64,000 nucleotides of DNA from an uncultured Treponema sp. (GCF_934725225.1 NZ_CAKVAM010000003.1:186001-250000), one strand, 5' to 3'; counted from the first letter of the stretch, positions 25,572 through 35,555 are shown. Translations and numbers: made by a program. The notes: a model not told the origin generated them from the sequence alone.

Positions 25572-26294
25572 TCAATCTAAAAAAGATGTTGCAAAAGAAC
25601 AAAATGCTTTTACTCGCGAAATAAAGGCAACTTCAATTCTATGCGTCAAGAATTTTATTTTGGGTGCTTTTGCCGCTCCGATTCCATAGATAATCCAATA
25701 TCCGTCATATTTAAAGGCGGCAACAACAGACCTAAGATTATTTTCTTTTACACGAACAAAGGAAATACAAGCCATGTCATTTAAGTTTTTCGATTTATAA
25801 AGCAGAAAATTTTCATAATCCGTTTTTATAGAAATTTCCGCAGTGTAAACTTCAAAAGGCGGCATTGTCATATCAACAGTAAAACTGTGAATTACGTCAG
25901 CCTGCGAATCAGAAAGAATTTTGCAGTAAGAATAAAGCGGAGTTGTCGTCTTGTGGCGTTCCGAATAATAAGGAATTTCTGTATAAGACTCAACATTTGA
26001 AAGAAGCTCAGAAAGTTTTTTTATAACGTCATCGCCGTCATTTGCTTTTCGAATCTGAAGAACTTCCACAAAATAATGCGGATTCAATTTTCTAAGTTCA
26101 TCAAGACAGGAATTTATTTCCGCATTTTCCACGTCAAGGCAAATATTTTTGTATGAGCTGATGTTCCGGATAAGAATTTCACCATTTAAAGCTGAATCAA
26201 GTTCCTGCTCCGAAAGTTTCGAATTAAACGGAAAAGCAAACGAAGCAGAAACGAGAACAAAAAATCTGGCAAAAAAAGCAAAGGCAAATTTCAT
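25572..26294 (-). CDS. Exported hypothetical protein (240 aa)
   Basis: Not recognised. A signal peptide of about 20 residues (FAFFARFFVLVSASFAFPF) precedes a soluble domain of about 220 residues. VIHSFTVDMTMPPFEVYTAEI, YTEIPYYSERHKTTTPLY and a closing region with AAFKYDGYWIIYGIGAAKA are the most distinct segments. It starts 3 nt after the Lon stop, so it is probably co-transcribed with Lon. I infer a periplasmic protein of unknown function. Confidence 0.7.
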   Translation of the reverse strand: MKFAFAFFARFFVLVSASFAFPFNSKLSEQELDSALNGEILIRNISSYKNICLDVENAEINSCLDELRKLNPHYFVEVLQIRKANDGDDVIKKLSELLSNVESYTEIPYYSERHKTTTPLYSYCKILSDSQADVIHSFTVDMTMPPFEVYTAEISIKTDYENFLLYKSKNLNDMACISFVRVKENNLRSVVAAFKYDGYWIIYGIGAAKAPKIKFLTHRIEVAFISRVKAFCSFATSFLD

Positions 26295-26297
26295 ACG

Positions 26298-28703
26298 CTA
26301 AAAGACAATGTCAATCACTTCCTGAACATGGGAAACTGGAATAAATTTTATTCCGCTTTTTACGTGCTCTGGAATTTCATCAAGGTCGCGGACATTCGCC
26401 TTTGGAATTATAATCGTTTTTATTTTGTTGCGTTTTGCGGCGACGGTTTTTTCCCTAAGTCCGCCAATCGGAAGCACCTGACCTGTAAGGCTAAGCTCCC
26501 CTGTCATTGCAAGATTCGGCTTTATTTTCTTTCCCTTTAAAAGCGAAGTGAAAGTTACCGCCATCGTAATTCCCGCGCTAGGTCCGTCCTTGGGTGTTGC
26601 GCCTTCAGGAATATGCAGATGAATTGTGTTTTCCTCAAACCACTTGCTGTCCTTGATTTTATTTTCTATTGCAAACAAACGGCTCCAGTTCATGGCAATC
26701 TGCGCACTTTCCTTCATAACATCGCCCATTTGTCCTGTAAGCTGAAGTCCGCCTTTAGAAGACTTAATCGCAATCGATTCCAAAAGCAAAGTGTCGCCGC
26801 CCATGCTCGTCCAAGCAAGACCAATCGCAGTTCCTGGAACAGAAGCAGTTTTTATCTGGCTTTCATCAAAAACAGCCTTGCCAAGATATTTTCTAACTTC
26901 TGGAATATCGATGCTGAAAATTTTCTTTGCAACTGCCTCGCCAATCTTTGCAGAATCAGACGCTCCATTTTTTTCAAGCTGGCTTACTTCCGCGGCGGCA
27001 AGTTTTCTGTTTATCTTGTCAATGCACTTTTCAAAATTTCGGACTCCGGCTTCCCTCGCATATTCAGTTGCAATCAAAGCCAAAGCCTGTTTTGAATACT
27101 TTACCTGATTCTTTTTAAATCCGTTTTTAACAAGATTTTTCGGAAGCAAATATTTCCGGGCAATTTCAATTTTTTCCTGATCTATGTAGCCGGAAAGTTC
27201 AATTATTTCAGCGCGGTCAAGCAAAGGCCGAGGAATTGTGTCCAAAGTGTTCGCAGTAAGAATGAAAAAAACTTTGCTCAAATCGAACGGCAAATTCAAA
27301 TAGTTGTCGCGGAAAGTTGAATTCTGCTCAGGGTCAAGAACTTCAAGCAATGCGGCTGAAGGATCTCCCTGCGCGCTTGCATTCATCTTGTCAACTTCAT
27401 CAATCATAAAAACAGGAGCTTTTGATTTTGTAATTTTCAAGCCTTCGATAATTTGCCCCGGCATAGAACCAATGTAAGTCCGCCTGAATCCTTTTATCTT
27501 GGACTCGTCATGCTCGCCGCCCACGCTGAATCTAAAAAATTTTTTGTTCATCGCATTTGCAATCGAACGTCCAACGCTAGTTTTTCCAACTCCCGGAGGT
27601 CCGACCAAAATCAGCACAGAACCTTTTCCGTCATTTTTGAGCATACGAACCGCAAGATATTCAATGATGCGTTTTTTTACATCTTCAAGACCGTAATGGT
27701 CATTTTCAAGAATCTTGGAAGCTTTTTCAATATTATAGTTTTCAAGCGGCTCGTCATTCCACGGAAGAGAACAAACCGTTTCAAGATAATTGCGGCTCAT
27801 ATTGTAGTCCGGGTCGTGCGGATCAAGCAAATGAAATTTTTCAAGCTCGCTGTCCAACGCTTCCTTAACTTCGCCTTTAAAATTAAACGATTCTATCTTT
27901 GACTTGAACTTCTGATAGTCGCTTGTCTTTGAATCTCCTGCGATTCCAAGCTCTTCCTGAATGCTTTTCATTTCCTCGCGCAAAAAATATTCACGCTGAT
28001 TTTTTTCAACTTTTTCATTCAGTTCAGTCTGAATTTTTTTCTGAACACGGAAAATTTCCTGCTCTTTTTTTATAAAGACAAGAACTTGCTCCATTCTTTT
28101 GTGGACATTTGTCATTTCAAGAACTTTCTGCTGCTCTTCCTTGTCAATATTCAAAATCGAAACAATGAAGTCCGCGATTTTTCCGGGATGATCAATGTTC
28201 ACCATGTTAAGACGCATTTCCTCGCTGAACATCGGATTGTTTTCGCTGATTTCCTTCATTTCGCTTATAAGAGCACGCGTAAGAGCCTTCACTTCAAAAG
28301 TGTTGTCCTCTTCATCCTCAAGATATTCAACAGCCGCGGCAATAGGATTTGAATTGTTCAAGACCTTGCGGATTTTAAAACGCTGCAAAGTCGAAACAAA
28401 AACATTCACGCCGCCGTCCGGCAAATTTATTTTTTTTATAATGCGGGCAACAGTTCCAACTTTATGAAGATCAACAACAGTCGGATTTTCCTTATCTTCT
28501 TTCAGCATGACGATTCCAATGAAACCGTCGCCTGCCAAAGAATTTTCAATAACTTTTATGTCCTCGGAATTATTTATCATAAGCGGCGTAAAAATTCCCG
28601 GAAAAATCGGACGGCCGCCAATAGGAAGAATATTAAGTTTTAAAGGAAGCTGAGTTTCAGCTGGAAGCCCTAGAATTTCTTTTTCGTTTGGTTGTTTTTT
28701 CAT
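26298..28703 (-). CDS. lon: ATP-dependent protease Lon
   Basis: An 801-aa Lon (LonA) protease that degrades misfolded and regulatory proteins in the cytosol. The N-terminal substrate domain (about 20-215) is followed by a coiled-coil region, the AAA+ module with Walker A GPPGVGKT (368-375), Walker B VFMIDEVDKM, and the protease domain with catalytic Ser709 in PKDGPSAGI and Lys752 in GGLREKTVAAK (43 residues apart as in other Lon proteins). It precedes the 240-aa exported protein gene by 3 nt. A TATTAT-like -10 box lies just before the ATG on this strand. Confidence 0.97.
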   Translation of the reverse strand: MKKQPNEKEILGLPAETQLPLKLNILPIGGRPIFPGIFTPLMINNSEDIKVIENSLAGDGFIGIVMLKEDKENPTVVDLHKVGTVARIIKKINLPDGGVNVFVSTLQRFKIRKVLNNSNPIAAAVEYLEDEEDNTFEVKALTRALISEMKEISENNPMFSEEMRLNMVNIDHPGKIADFIVSILNIDKEEQQKVLEMTNVHKRMEQVLVFIKKEQEIFRVQKKIQTELNEKVEKNQREYFLREEMKSIQEELGIAGDSKTSDYQKFKSKIESFNFKGEVKEALDSELEKFHLLDPHDPDYNMSRNYLETVCSLPWNDEPLENYNIEKASKILENDHYGLEDVKKRIIEYLAVRMLKNDGKGSVLILVGPPGVGKTSVGRSIANAMNKKFFRFSVGGEHDESKIKGFRRTYIGSMPGQIIEGLKITKSKAPVFMIDEVDKMNASAQGDPSAALLEVLDPEQNSTFRDNYLNLPFDLSKVFFILTANTLDTIPRPLLDRAEIIELSGYIDQEKIEIARKYLLPKNLVKNGFKKNQVKYSKQALALIATEYAREAGVRNFEKCIDKINRKLAAAEVSQLEKNGASDSAKIGEAVAKKIFSIDIPEVRKYLGKAVFDESQIKTASVPGTAIGLAWTSMGGDTLLLESIAIKSSKGGLQLTGQMGDVMKESAQIAMNWSRLFAIENKIKDSKWFEENTIHLHIPEGATPKDGPSAGITMAVTFTSLLKGKKIKPNLAMTGELSLTGQVLPIGGLREKTVAAKRNKIKTIIIPKANVRDLDEIPEHVKSGIKFIPVSHVQEVIDIVF

Positions 28704-28752
28704 AAGCTATAATATAATCAAAAATTTAGAAAAATACAAATGACAAAAATTT

Positions 28753-30483
28753 TCAGTCGGCTTCAATCGAAGTGAATTCAAATTTATTGACATCGAAAAG
28801 TCCGCGCGGAGTAAGCTTTATTTCAGGAATTACAGGCAGGCTCAAAAATGAAAGCGTCATAAAAGGCTCAACTTCACGGCTGATTCCAAGCTCGTTCCAG
28901 GCAAGTTCCAAAAGATTTTTCAAAGTCTGGCTCACTTCCACAAAATTCTTGTCGGACATCAAGCCCGCAATCGGAAGAGACAAAGAGCCAATTACAGTTC
29001 CGTTTTTTACAAGAATAATTCCGCCGCCCATTTTGTTAAGTTCATTTATCGCAACAAAAATATCGTTGTCGTTGTCGCCTGCGGCAATAATATTGTGGGA
29101 ATCGTGGGAAATTGTTGTGGCAATCGCTCCGCCGTGAATTCCGTAGTTTTCTATAAGACCTTTTCCGATTTTGCCAGTTTTTTTGTGCCGCTCCATTACA
29201 ATAAGTTTTTGAATCTGCGGATTTTTTTTGCACTCAAAAATTCCGTTTGTCAAATTCACTTTCCGAATTTCGCACTTTGTTACAAGCTCATGATTTTTTA
29301 AACTTATGACTTTTGCATTTTCGCAATTCAATTTTATTGCTAAATCTTCTATTATAAACGGCTTGATATGAACTGAATGAGTTACAGCCTTGTCTACCCT
29401 ATTTCGGATTTCAAAAACAGCCTTTCCGTTTTCCGCAGCGAGCTTTCCGCCTATAAAAACTTTTTCAGCTTTAAAATCCTCAAGATTATTAAAAAGCACA
29501 ATGTCCGCGGAATATCCCGGCGCAATCAGCCCGACATCATTCAAGCCGTAGCATTCCGCAGCATTTATTGTCGCCATTGCAATCGCCGTAAAGCAGTCAA
29601 GTCCGTTTTTTACAGCGAGCTTGAGGTTTGCGTTTATATGCCCGAATTCAATTATATCCTGAGGATGCTTGTCGTCTGTGCACATCGCGCATCTTCTGGA
29701 ATTTTCTTTTGTTACGGAAGGAAGAATTTCCGCTAGATTTTGGGCAGCTGAACCTTGGCGCAAAAGAACATACATTCCGTTTTCAAGCCGCTCCAAAACT
29801 TCCTGAGGAGAACTGCATTCATGGTCGGTTTTTATTCCTGCCGCGGAATACGCATTCAATGCAAAACCGCTCAAGCCGGGCGCGTGTCCGTCTACGATTT
29901 TCTGAGCATTTTTTGCCGCGCAAATTTTTTCAAGGACTTCAGAATCGTAGGAAGAAACTCCGGGCGCATTCATCAATTCTCCAAGCCCCAAAATTTCAGG
30001 CTCTTTTAAAAGCTCCTCAACTGCCTCTGAATCAAGAACAGACCCGGAATCTTCAAAATCGGTGGCAGGAACGCAAGACGGAATCATAAAATGAACTTTT
30101 AGCGGAACCCGGCGAGCAGAATTAATCATAAAGTGAATTCCTTCAGAGCCACTGACATTTGCAATTTCGTGAGGGTCGGCAATTACAGTCGTTGTGCCTT
30201 TTGGAACTACAAGCTGAGCAAAAGATTCCGGCGTGCACATTGAAGATTCAATATGAACATGAGCGTCAATCAGCCCCGCAACCGCAAAAAGCCCGTGCGC
30301 ATCAATTTCAGCTTTTCCACGGTACGAGCCAACGCCCGCAATCAAGCCCTGCTCCACCGCAATGTCAGCATTTTTTACATTCCGCGTTATCGGATTTACA
30401 ACACGGCAATTTTTTATTACAAGCTCCGCCTCGCATTTTCCAGAAGCAGCATTTATAAGGAGCGAAAGTTTTTTTGCATTCAT
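28753..30483 (-). CDS. ade: Adenine deaminase
   Basis: A 576-aa metal-dependent adenine deaminase (adenine to hypoxanthine plus ammonia) of the amidohydrolase superfamily, part of purine salvage. The metal-site motif GLIDAHVHIESSM, PKGTTTVIADPHEIANV, the later DGHAPGLSGFALNAY and CTDDKHP motifs and the C-terminal domain ending in LPVIPEIKLTPRGLFD are all family features. Length is normal. No other purine genes are adjacent, so it is probably a single-gene unit. Confidence 0.95.
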   Translation of the reverse strand: MNAKKLSLLINAASGKCEAELVIKNCRVVNPITRNVKNADIAVEQGLIAGVGSYRGKAEIDAHGLFAVAGLIDAHVHIESSMCTPESFAQLVVPKGTTTVIADPHEIANVSGSEGIHFMINSARRVPLKVHFMIPSCVPATDFEDSGSVLDSEAVEELLKEPEILGLGELMNAPGVSSYDSEVLEKICAAKNAQKIVDGHAPGLSGFALNAYSAAGIKTDHECSSPQEVLERLENGMYVLLRQGSAAQNLAEILPSVTKENSRRCAMCTDDKHPQDIIEFGHINANLKLAVKNGLDCFTAIAMATINAAECYGLNDVGLIAPGYSADIVLFNNLEDFKAEKVFIGGKLAAENGKAVFEIRNRVDKAVTHSVHIKPFIIEDLAIKLNCENAKVISLKNHELVTKCEIRKVNLTNGIFECKKNPQIQKLIVMERHKKTGKIGKGLIENYGIHGGAIATTISHDSHNIIAAGDNDNDIFVAINELNKMGGGIILVKNGTVIGSLSLPIAGLMSDKNFVEVSQTLKNLLELAWNELGISREVEPFMTLSFLSLPVIPEIKLTPRGLFDVNKFEFTSIEAD

Positions 30484-30599
30484 GCTGAAATTGTAAAACC
30501 CGGCAAAAAAAATAGCAAGAAGTTTTTTAATTTTGCGTTTTAACAGAAAACTAACAGATTTTTAATCGTGCGTTAAAAAAGAAAATTTAAATATCAGCC

Positions 30600-31201
30600 A
30601 TGACAATAAAAAAGCGCATTTTCATTTCCAATATTCTTATGATTGTAATTCCTTTTTTAGCAGGAACAGCCGCAACAATTTTGGCAGGACTTTTATTCTG
30701 GAACATTTTTTTCAGGCAATATATGGACGAATCCGTGGAAGACTCAAGCTTGCTTACGTAATGATGATTCACCAGATGAAATCCTACATAAAAAACGGAA
30801 AAACTGACAGCGAAAGTTTTCTTTCCATGCTCGACTATGCGGACACCCACGGAATTTTTCTTGAAGCAATTTCTGAAGACGGAAAAACAACGCGCTCAGT
30901 CGAAAGCCAGACTCCAGAAACTCAAAAACTAAAAGAATTTCTTTACGAGCTAGGCGGAAAAGGAAGCATAAATTCTGAAGGCGCAAGCATATACGGCACA
31001 AAAATAAAAATCGGCGAAAAAAACTACCAAGTCATAGTTTCCGGAAAATTCAACTGGCGGGAAAACGAAACCAACGAAAGATTCTTTTTTGCAATAATAA
31101 CATTCATCGCAATAATCGCGCTCTTGGCAGTTTTTATCACAGACAAAATCCTAACAGAACTTTTGCTTAAAAGAATTTATGAAGATAAAAAAGACAGTTA
31201 A
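30600..31201 (+). pseudogene. Broken sensor-kinase N-terminus (two frames)
   Basis: ATG 30600 opens MTIKKRIFISNILMIVIPF, a membrane-entry sequence like those of treponemal sensor histidine kinases. That frame stops at TAA 30759-30761 after 53 codons. A second frame, ATG 30761-31201 (146 aa), overlaps the stop (TAATG) and encodes a periplasmic loop plus a membrane helix (FFFAIITFIAIIALLAVFI), then ends before any HAMP, HisKA or ATPase domain. In the second frame upstream codons stay open (LKLAYVMMIHQ), which points to a frameshift near 30720-30760. I read it as a decayed kinase missing its cytosolic half. Confidence 0.6.
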
Positions 31202-31226
31202 TAATTCTTAAAAAGTCTGATTCAGG

Positions 31227-31862
31227 TTAACTATTAAAGTCAGGATTCAACATTTTTGGATCAAGTTTTTTAAACATAAATATACAGTCATTTTCTTCCT
31301 GCTTGCGGATTTTCTTATTTACCAAATTCAAATCATCAGTTCTTTTTAATTCCGTAAATCCCCAATTTTCATATATCTTTTTTACAATGGAATTTACTGC
31401 ATACAAATACACAATATCAGTATTTCCTATAAGATTAGCAATATGATACAAAAGAGGCTCTATAACTGTAGAATAAATATAAGTTCCTATAGAAGTTGTT
31501 AAGTTAACAGAATTTTTTATCATATTGACTATGGTTTCATTAGTTGCTAGATAAGTTATTTGCAAAGCTGATATAAAATCGCTATGTTCTTTTCTTCCAC
31601 TTTCAGAGACATAAGGAATTGGATTTAATTTTATAGTAAATGCCATTACAAGAAAATTTGAATCTTCATTACCACTATTTACTTTCACAACAAAAGTTCT
31701 AGCAGAACCTTCAGCCTCTTCTTTCTTTGCTAACTTTTTGAAATGCTTTGTAATTTTTATTTGTTCATGCGATGCTCTAAACCTATTTAAAAGATTTACA
31801 TTTTTCTTTTCTTGAATAGACTCTAAGAGAAATTTATCAGTATTTAAAACTAATTCTTTCAT
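31227..31862 (-). CDS. GNAT/N-acyl-transferase-like protein (211 aa)
   Basis: A 211-aa soluble protein with a fold suggestive of N-acyltransferases of the GNAT type: FLVMAFTIKLNPIPYVSE, a strand-helix IYSTVIEPLLYHIANLIG, a VYLYAVNSIVKKIYENWGFTELKR segment equivalent to the last GNAT motif (repeated N-x-x-x-x-x-Y-x-x-x-G-F), and a charged C-terminus. The start ATG overlaps the stop of the 56-aa gene upstream (ATGA). It could be a toxin of a GNAT-type toxin-antitoxin pair or an ordinary acyltransferase; the sequence does not settle this. Confidence 0.55.
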   Translation of the reverse strand: MKELVLNTDKFLLESIQEKKNVNLLNRFRASHEQIKITKHFKKLAKKEEAEGSARTFVVKVNSGNEDSNFLVMAFTIKLNPIPYVSESGRKEHSDFISALQITYLATNETIVNMIKNSVNLTTSIGTYIYSTVIEPLLYHIANLIGNTDIVYLYAVNSIVKKIYENWGFTELKRTDDLNLVNKKIRKQEENDCIFMFKKLDPKMLNPDFNS

Positions 31863-32029
31863 TTTTTATAAGAAGAAAGAAACTTTGAAAACTCTCTCTC
31901 AAAATTTTCTTTTTCTAAGGAGGTCATAATAGGAGCTGTTGCTGGCCTTGCTTTTTTTATAAAATTAAAAACTTTCTTTCCTGATTTTCCACGAAGAACA
32001 AGAATGTTTGAAAATCTTGGCTTAAACAT
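31859..32029 (-). CDS. Small basic protein (56 aa) preceding the GNAT-like gene
   Basis: ATG 32029 follows GGAGGATTTT and reads MFKPRFSNILVLRGKSGKK..., ending FLSSYKK with TGA overlapping the next ATG. The N-terminal half is basic and hydrophobic, the C-terminal half is helical and amphipathic (TSLEKENFEREFSKFL). The strong ribosome site and ATGA overlap support a real gene coupled to the GNAT-like protein. Size and position would suit an antitoxin, but no DNA-binding fold is recognisable. Confidence 0.6.
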   Translation of the reverse strand: MFKPRFSNILVLRGKSGKKVFNFIKKARPATAPIMTSLEKENFEREFSKFLSSYKK

Positions 32030-32132
32030 AAAATCCTCCGTATTTATTGAAATTGCTAATCAACATAAATATATTATAAACTTTTATTAAAATTGTCTAG
32101 TTTTTTTATTGCAAACAACAATTTCCAAACAT

Positions 32133-32165
32133 AAAAAAAAAAGGACTGCAATCTAGCAGTCCTTA
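32133..32165 (-). terminator. Terminator of tRNA-Leu transcript
   Basis: AAGGACTGC-aatcta-GCAGTCCTT (32141-32165) read leftward is followed by a run of T (A10 on the plus strand from 32133). Confidence 0.88.
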
Positions 32166-32167
32166 AG

Positions 32168-32249
32168 TGCGGAGAACCTGACTTGAACAGGCACAGCTTG
32201 CGCCACCAGCACCTCAAGCTGGCGTGTCTACCAATTCCACCATCCCCGC
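32168..32249 (-). tRNA. tRNA-Leu (anticodon GAG)
   Basis: The minus strand folds as a class II tRNA: acceptor GCGGGGA with TCTCCGC, D-loop TTGGTAGACA, anticodon stem CCAGC/GCTGG with loop TTGAGGT (anticodon GAG), a long variable arm and T-loop TTCAAGT. Discriminator A is at 32168 and no CCA is encoded. It reads CUC and CUU codons. Confidence 0.95.
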
Positions 32250-32345
32250 ATTGCTTTTTGCAAAGCGTGATAATACTATATCAAGCTGAATAAATTATGT
32301 CAATAGAAAAACTTCAATTTTTTAAGTTTGTAAGAAAATTTACAG

Positions 32346-32375
32346 TTGATTCTATCACTCCAAAAAAGCTATAAT
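32346..32375 (+). promoter_or_regulatory. Promoter of the Wzi-led polysaccharide cluster, near-leaderless
   Basis: TTGATT (32346-32351), 18-nt spacer, TATAAT (32370-32375). ATG 32382 follows by 6 nt with no Shine-Dalgarno sequence. Confidence 0.6.
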
Positions 32376-32381
32376 CTACGC

Positions 32382-34097
32382 ATGAAAAAAATCAACTTTA
32401 TAATGCCAATTGCAATTTCCATTTTTTCAGCAGTTTTCGCGCAGGAAGCCCTAAAATCAACAGAAGAAGAATACTACGACTTTCTAAGCCTTACAGGACA
32501 GGCAGAACGCCCTACGCTCAACTACCGCACGCTAAGCGACAGCGAATGGCAGATTACAGACGAAAACCACATCTGGAAAGACAACAATCTTGGAACAAAA
32601 CGCACATTGTACGAATCAGACAGCACAGAAACAAGCTGGTTCACAGCAGGAATTGACAGAAGCGTAAAACTCAAGCTCTACGGCCCGGAATGGTTCAATT
32701 CATACAACACAAAAGCCCCTTACGGTCAGAACGACGGCGCGCTCTGGCAAGGAAAAGGCTACAACACAAGCCTTACAGCCGGCGCAAGGATTGAAGCCTA
32801 CGGACTGGAGCTGACATTCAAGCCTCAGGTAAGCTGGAGCCAGAACAGGGAATTTGATTATATAACACCAAACTATCCCAAAACAGATGCTAGCGGAAAT
32901 CAAACCATTTATTCAGGCAAGGCCGCAAAATATGGTTATTATGGAGTTACTTCAATCGATGCTCCTCAAAGATTTGGAGATTCTTCATTTTGGACTTTTG
33001 ATTGGGGCGATACAGAAATCCGTTATTCATGGAAAAAGCTTACAGCGGGTTTTGGAACACAGGCAATTTGGCTAGGACCAGCTCAATTAAACCCAATTAT
33101 ACACTCTAATAATGCAGCTACTTATCCTAAATTTGATATTGGACTTAGAAAAACACCAGTTTATATGCCGTATCTTGGATGGTATTTAGGAGAGCTTGAA
33201 GGACGTGGTTGGTGGGGAAAACTTTCTGAATCAGATTATTTTGATAATGACAGCTCAAATGATAGCAATTTAATTGCTGGCATTTCAGCCGCTTACGCTT
33301 TACCAGGAATCTTCCAAGGTCTTTCCATAGGCTTAAACAGAACAATGTTGAGCAAGTGGAACAACATTGACAGTTACAGCCTTTTTAGAATATATGCTCC
33401 ACAAATGAATGGCGACTCTGATGCTGCCGATCAACGATTTTCATTTATTTTTGATTATCTGTTACCAACAGCAGGAATTGATATATACCTTGAATGGGCA
33501 AGAAATGATTTTAGCCCAAATATAGATTACATAATTCGATATCCATTTCACACTCAAGGTTGGACTTTCGGCATCCAAAAAGCCATTAAATTAAAAAGTA
33601 AATATGGATTAAAAATTCTTCTTGAACTAACCTATCTTGAATGCTCTGCAGATTATGACAGGCTCATTAATTGGTACTCAACATTCTATTCCCATAGCGA
33701 AATTTTACAGGGATATACAAATAAAGGTCAATGGCTGGGAGCAGGAATCGGAACTGGAGGCAACAGTCAGTATCTAGGATTTGAATTTTTCTTTCCAAAA
33801 GGTTCTGTAACTCTATTTGGCAGACGAAATAATCCTGATCTAGACTATACAATGTATATTGATTCAAAAAATGATTCTGAAAATATAAAAAAAGGAATTT
33901 TTAATGCAGAAGCAAATATACGTTGCAAACTTGATTTTGGAACTAGCTTTAATTATTTTATAACTTCGAAAACTTTTTTTACTTCATCTCTCGTTTTTGA
34001 GGATGACAGAAATTATTTGAATAAGTCAAAAAGTGATCATCATTCAGAGCATAGGTATAATTTTAATATAGCTGTGAGGGTAAAATATAATTTGTAA
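32382..34097 (+). CDS. Wzi-like capsule assembly outer-membrane protein
   Basis: A 571-aa exported protein (signal peptide to about residue 20, ending VFAQEALK) with many amphipathic strands ending in an aromatic residue (final RVKYNL), as expected for a beta-barrel. The sequence pattern (SGQAERP-like opening, GAIWLGPAQLNPI, FDYLLPTAGIDIYLEW, LGAGIGTGGNSQY) fits the Wzi family, which holds group 1 capsule at the outer membrane. ATG 32382 is preferred because it gives the signal peptide and follows the -10 box. It heads the surface polysaccharide region; a flippase follows after 15 nt. Confidence 0.78.
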   Translation: MKKINFIMPIAISIFSAVFAQEALKSTEEEYYDFLSLTGQAERPTLNYRTLSDSEWQITDENHIWKDNNLGTKRTLYESDSTETSWFTAGIDRSVKLKLYGPEWFNSYNTKAPYGQNDGALWQGKGYNTSLTAGARIEAYGLELTFKPQVSWSQNREFDYITPNYPKTDASGNQTIYSGKAAKYGYYGVTSIDAPQRFGDSSFWTFDWGDTEIRYSWKKLTAGFGTQAIWLGPAQLNPIIHSNNAATYPKFDIGLRKTPVYMPYLGWYLGELEGRGWWGKLSESDYFDNDSSNDSNLIAGISAAYALPGIFQGLSIGLNRTMLSKWNNIDSYSLFRIYAPQMNGDSDAADQRFSFIFDYLLPTAGIDIYLEWARNDFSPNIDYIIRYPFHTQGWTFGIQKAIKLKSKYGLKILLELTYLECSADYDRLINWYSTFYSHSEILQGYTNKGQWLGAGIGTGGNSQYLGFEFFFPKGSVTLFGRRNNPDLDYTMYIDSKNDSENIKKGIFNAEANIRCKLDFGTSFNYFITSKTFFTSSLVFEDDRNYLNKSKSDHHSEHRYNFNIAVRVKYNL

Positions 34098-34112
34098 CAG
34101 TTAGGTATAAAA

Positions 34113-35555
34113 TTGAAAAAATCTCTTAAACTCAATGCTTTCTTAAATGTTATAAAAAGTTGTATGGGATTGGTATTTCCTTTAATAACTTTTCCCTATT
34201 CCTCTAGGATAGTTGGACCTGCAGGAATAGGAAAAGTAAATTTCGCAAATTCAATAATTTCTTATTTTACTATAATAGCATCTTTAGGAATTTTTACATA
34301 TGCGATAAAAGAAGCCGCAAAAGTAAGAGACTCAAAAGAAGAATTAAGCAAATTTTCAAAAGAAATATTTACTATTAATTCTATCTCTACTCTTGTTGCT
34401 TATTTTCTGTTTTTTATAAGCCTTTGTATTGTCCCAAAATTCCATGATTATAAAATTCTTTTATGTATTTGTAGTTCAACAATTTTATTCACAACATTAG
34501 GATTAAGTTGGTTATATACAGCTCTTGAAGAATATGTTTATATAACATTGCGTTCTATTTTTTTTCAAATTCTTAGCATAGTTTCTCTTTTTATTTTTGT
34601 TCACAAGCCAGACGATTATATTATTTATGGCACTATAAATGTTTTGGCTAGTGTAGGTTCAAATGTTTTAAACTTTATTCATTCTAGAAAATATATTTCA
34701 TGGAAAACAAAGTATAAACTTGAATTAAAAAAACATTTAAAACCAATTTTTACTTTATTTGCCATGTCAGTAGCTACAAGAATCTACACTGTCTTAGACA
34801 CAACTTTATTAGGCTTTATATCCGGAGATAAAGCTGTAGGTTATTATAGTGCAGCCTCAAAATTAAATCACATTGTATTAAACATTGTAACTTCAATTGG
34901 AGCAGTAATGTTACCAAGGTTAGCTTATCTGATAGGGAAAAATAAGGCAAAAGACTTTTCAGACCTAGCTTACAAAGGAATAGAAGTTCTATTTCTTATT
35001 TCAATACCTTGTAGTATTGGTCTGACTTTAGTATCAAAAGCTGTAATACTGATTTTAAGCGGAGAACAATACTTACAAACATTACCTACAATGCAAGTCT
35101 TAAATCCAATTATTATAATTATAGGATTAAGCAATTTCATAGGTATACAGATTTTTATGCCATTAAACAAGGAAAAATGGACTCTTTACTCAGTCATAAC
35201 AGGAGCATTTGTAAACTTGTTCACGAGTATTTTATTAATTTATAAATTCAATGAACTAGGTGCTGCAATAGGCACATTGATTGCAGAGTTTTCTGTTACC
35301 GCTGTTCAAATAATACTAGTAAGAAAATATTTAAAGATATCTAGAATCTTCAAACTATTTATAAAATATTTGTTAAATTCATTTGTTATGGCGATTCCTG
35401 TATACTATTTCAGTCACAAAATCACAAATTTATACGTCAGTTTTTCTGTTTCAGTAATTTCTGGAATTGTTTTATATTTTATTCTATTGTTACTAGAGAG
35501 AAATTATTTACTATTTGATACAATAATAAAGTTAAAAGGAAAATTTCATAGATGA
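34113..35555 (+). CDS. Wzx-type oligosaccharide flippase 1
   Basis: A 480-aa MATE/MVF-like polysaccharide transporter with about 12-14 membrane helices, opening with LNAFLNVIKSCMGLVFPLITFPYSSRI and GIGKVNFANSI, typical of Wzx flippases that move lipid-linked repeat units across the inner membrane. It begins with TTG 34113 behind AGTTAGG. It overlaps glf by 4 nt (ATGA). A clear paralogue lies at 42455-43900; both share the GIGKVNFANS and VRD regions, indicating duplication inside the locus. Confidence 0.88.
   Translation: MKKSLKLNAFLNVIKSCMGLVFPLITFPYSSRIVGPAGIGKVNFANSIISYFTIIASLGIFTYAIKEAAKVRDSKEELSKFSKEIFTINSISTLVAYFLFFISLCIVPKFHDYKILLCICSSTILFTTLGLSWLYTALEEYVYITLRSIFFQILSIVSLFIFVHKPDDYIIYGTINVLASVGSNVLNFIHSRKYISWKTKYKLELKKHLKPIFTLFAMSVATRIYTVLDTTLLGFISGDKAVGYYSAASKLNHIVLNIVTSIGAVMLPRLAYLIGKNKAKDFSDLAYKGIEVLFLISIPCSIGLTLVSKAVILILSGEQYLQTLPTMQVLNPIIIIIGLSNFIGIQIFMPLNKEKWTLYSVITGAFVNLFTSILLIYKFNELGAAIGTLIAEFSVTAVQIILVRKYLKISRIFKLFIKYLLNSFVMAIPVYYFSHKITNLYVSFSVSVISGIVLYFILLLLERNYLLFDTIIKLKGKFHR

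Noticed and set aside
26613..27095. 160-codon frame opposite lon
   Set aside because: Antisense to a well-conserved Lon protease domain; no ribosome site and no recognisable domain.
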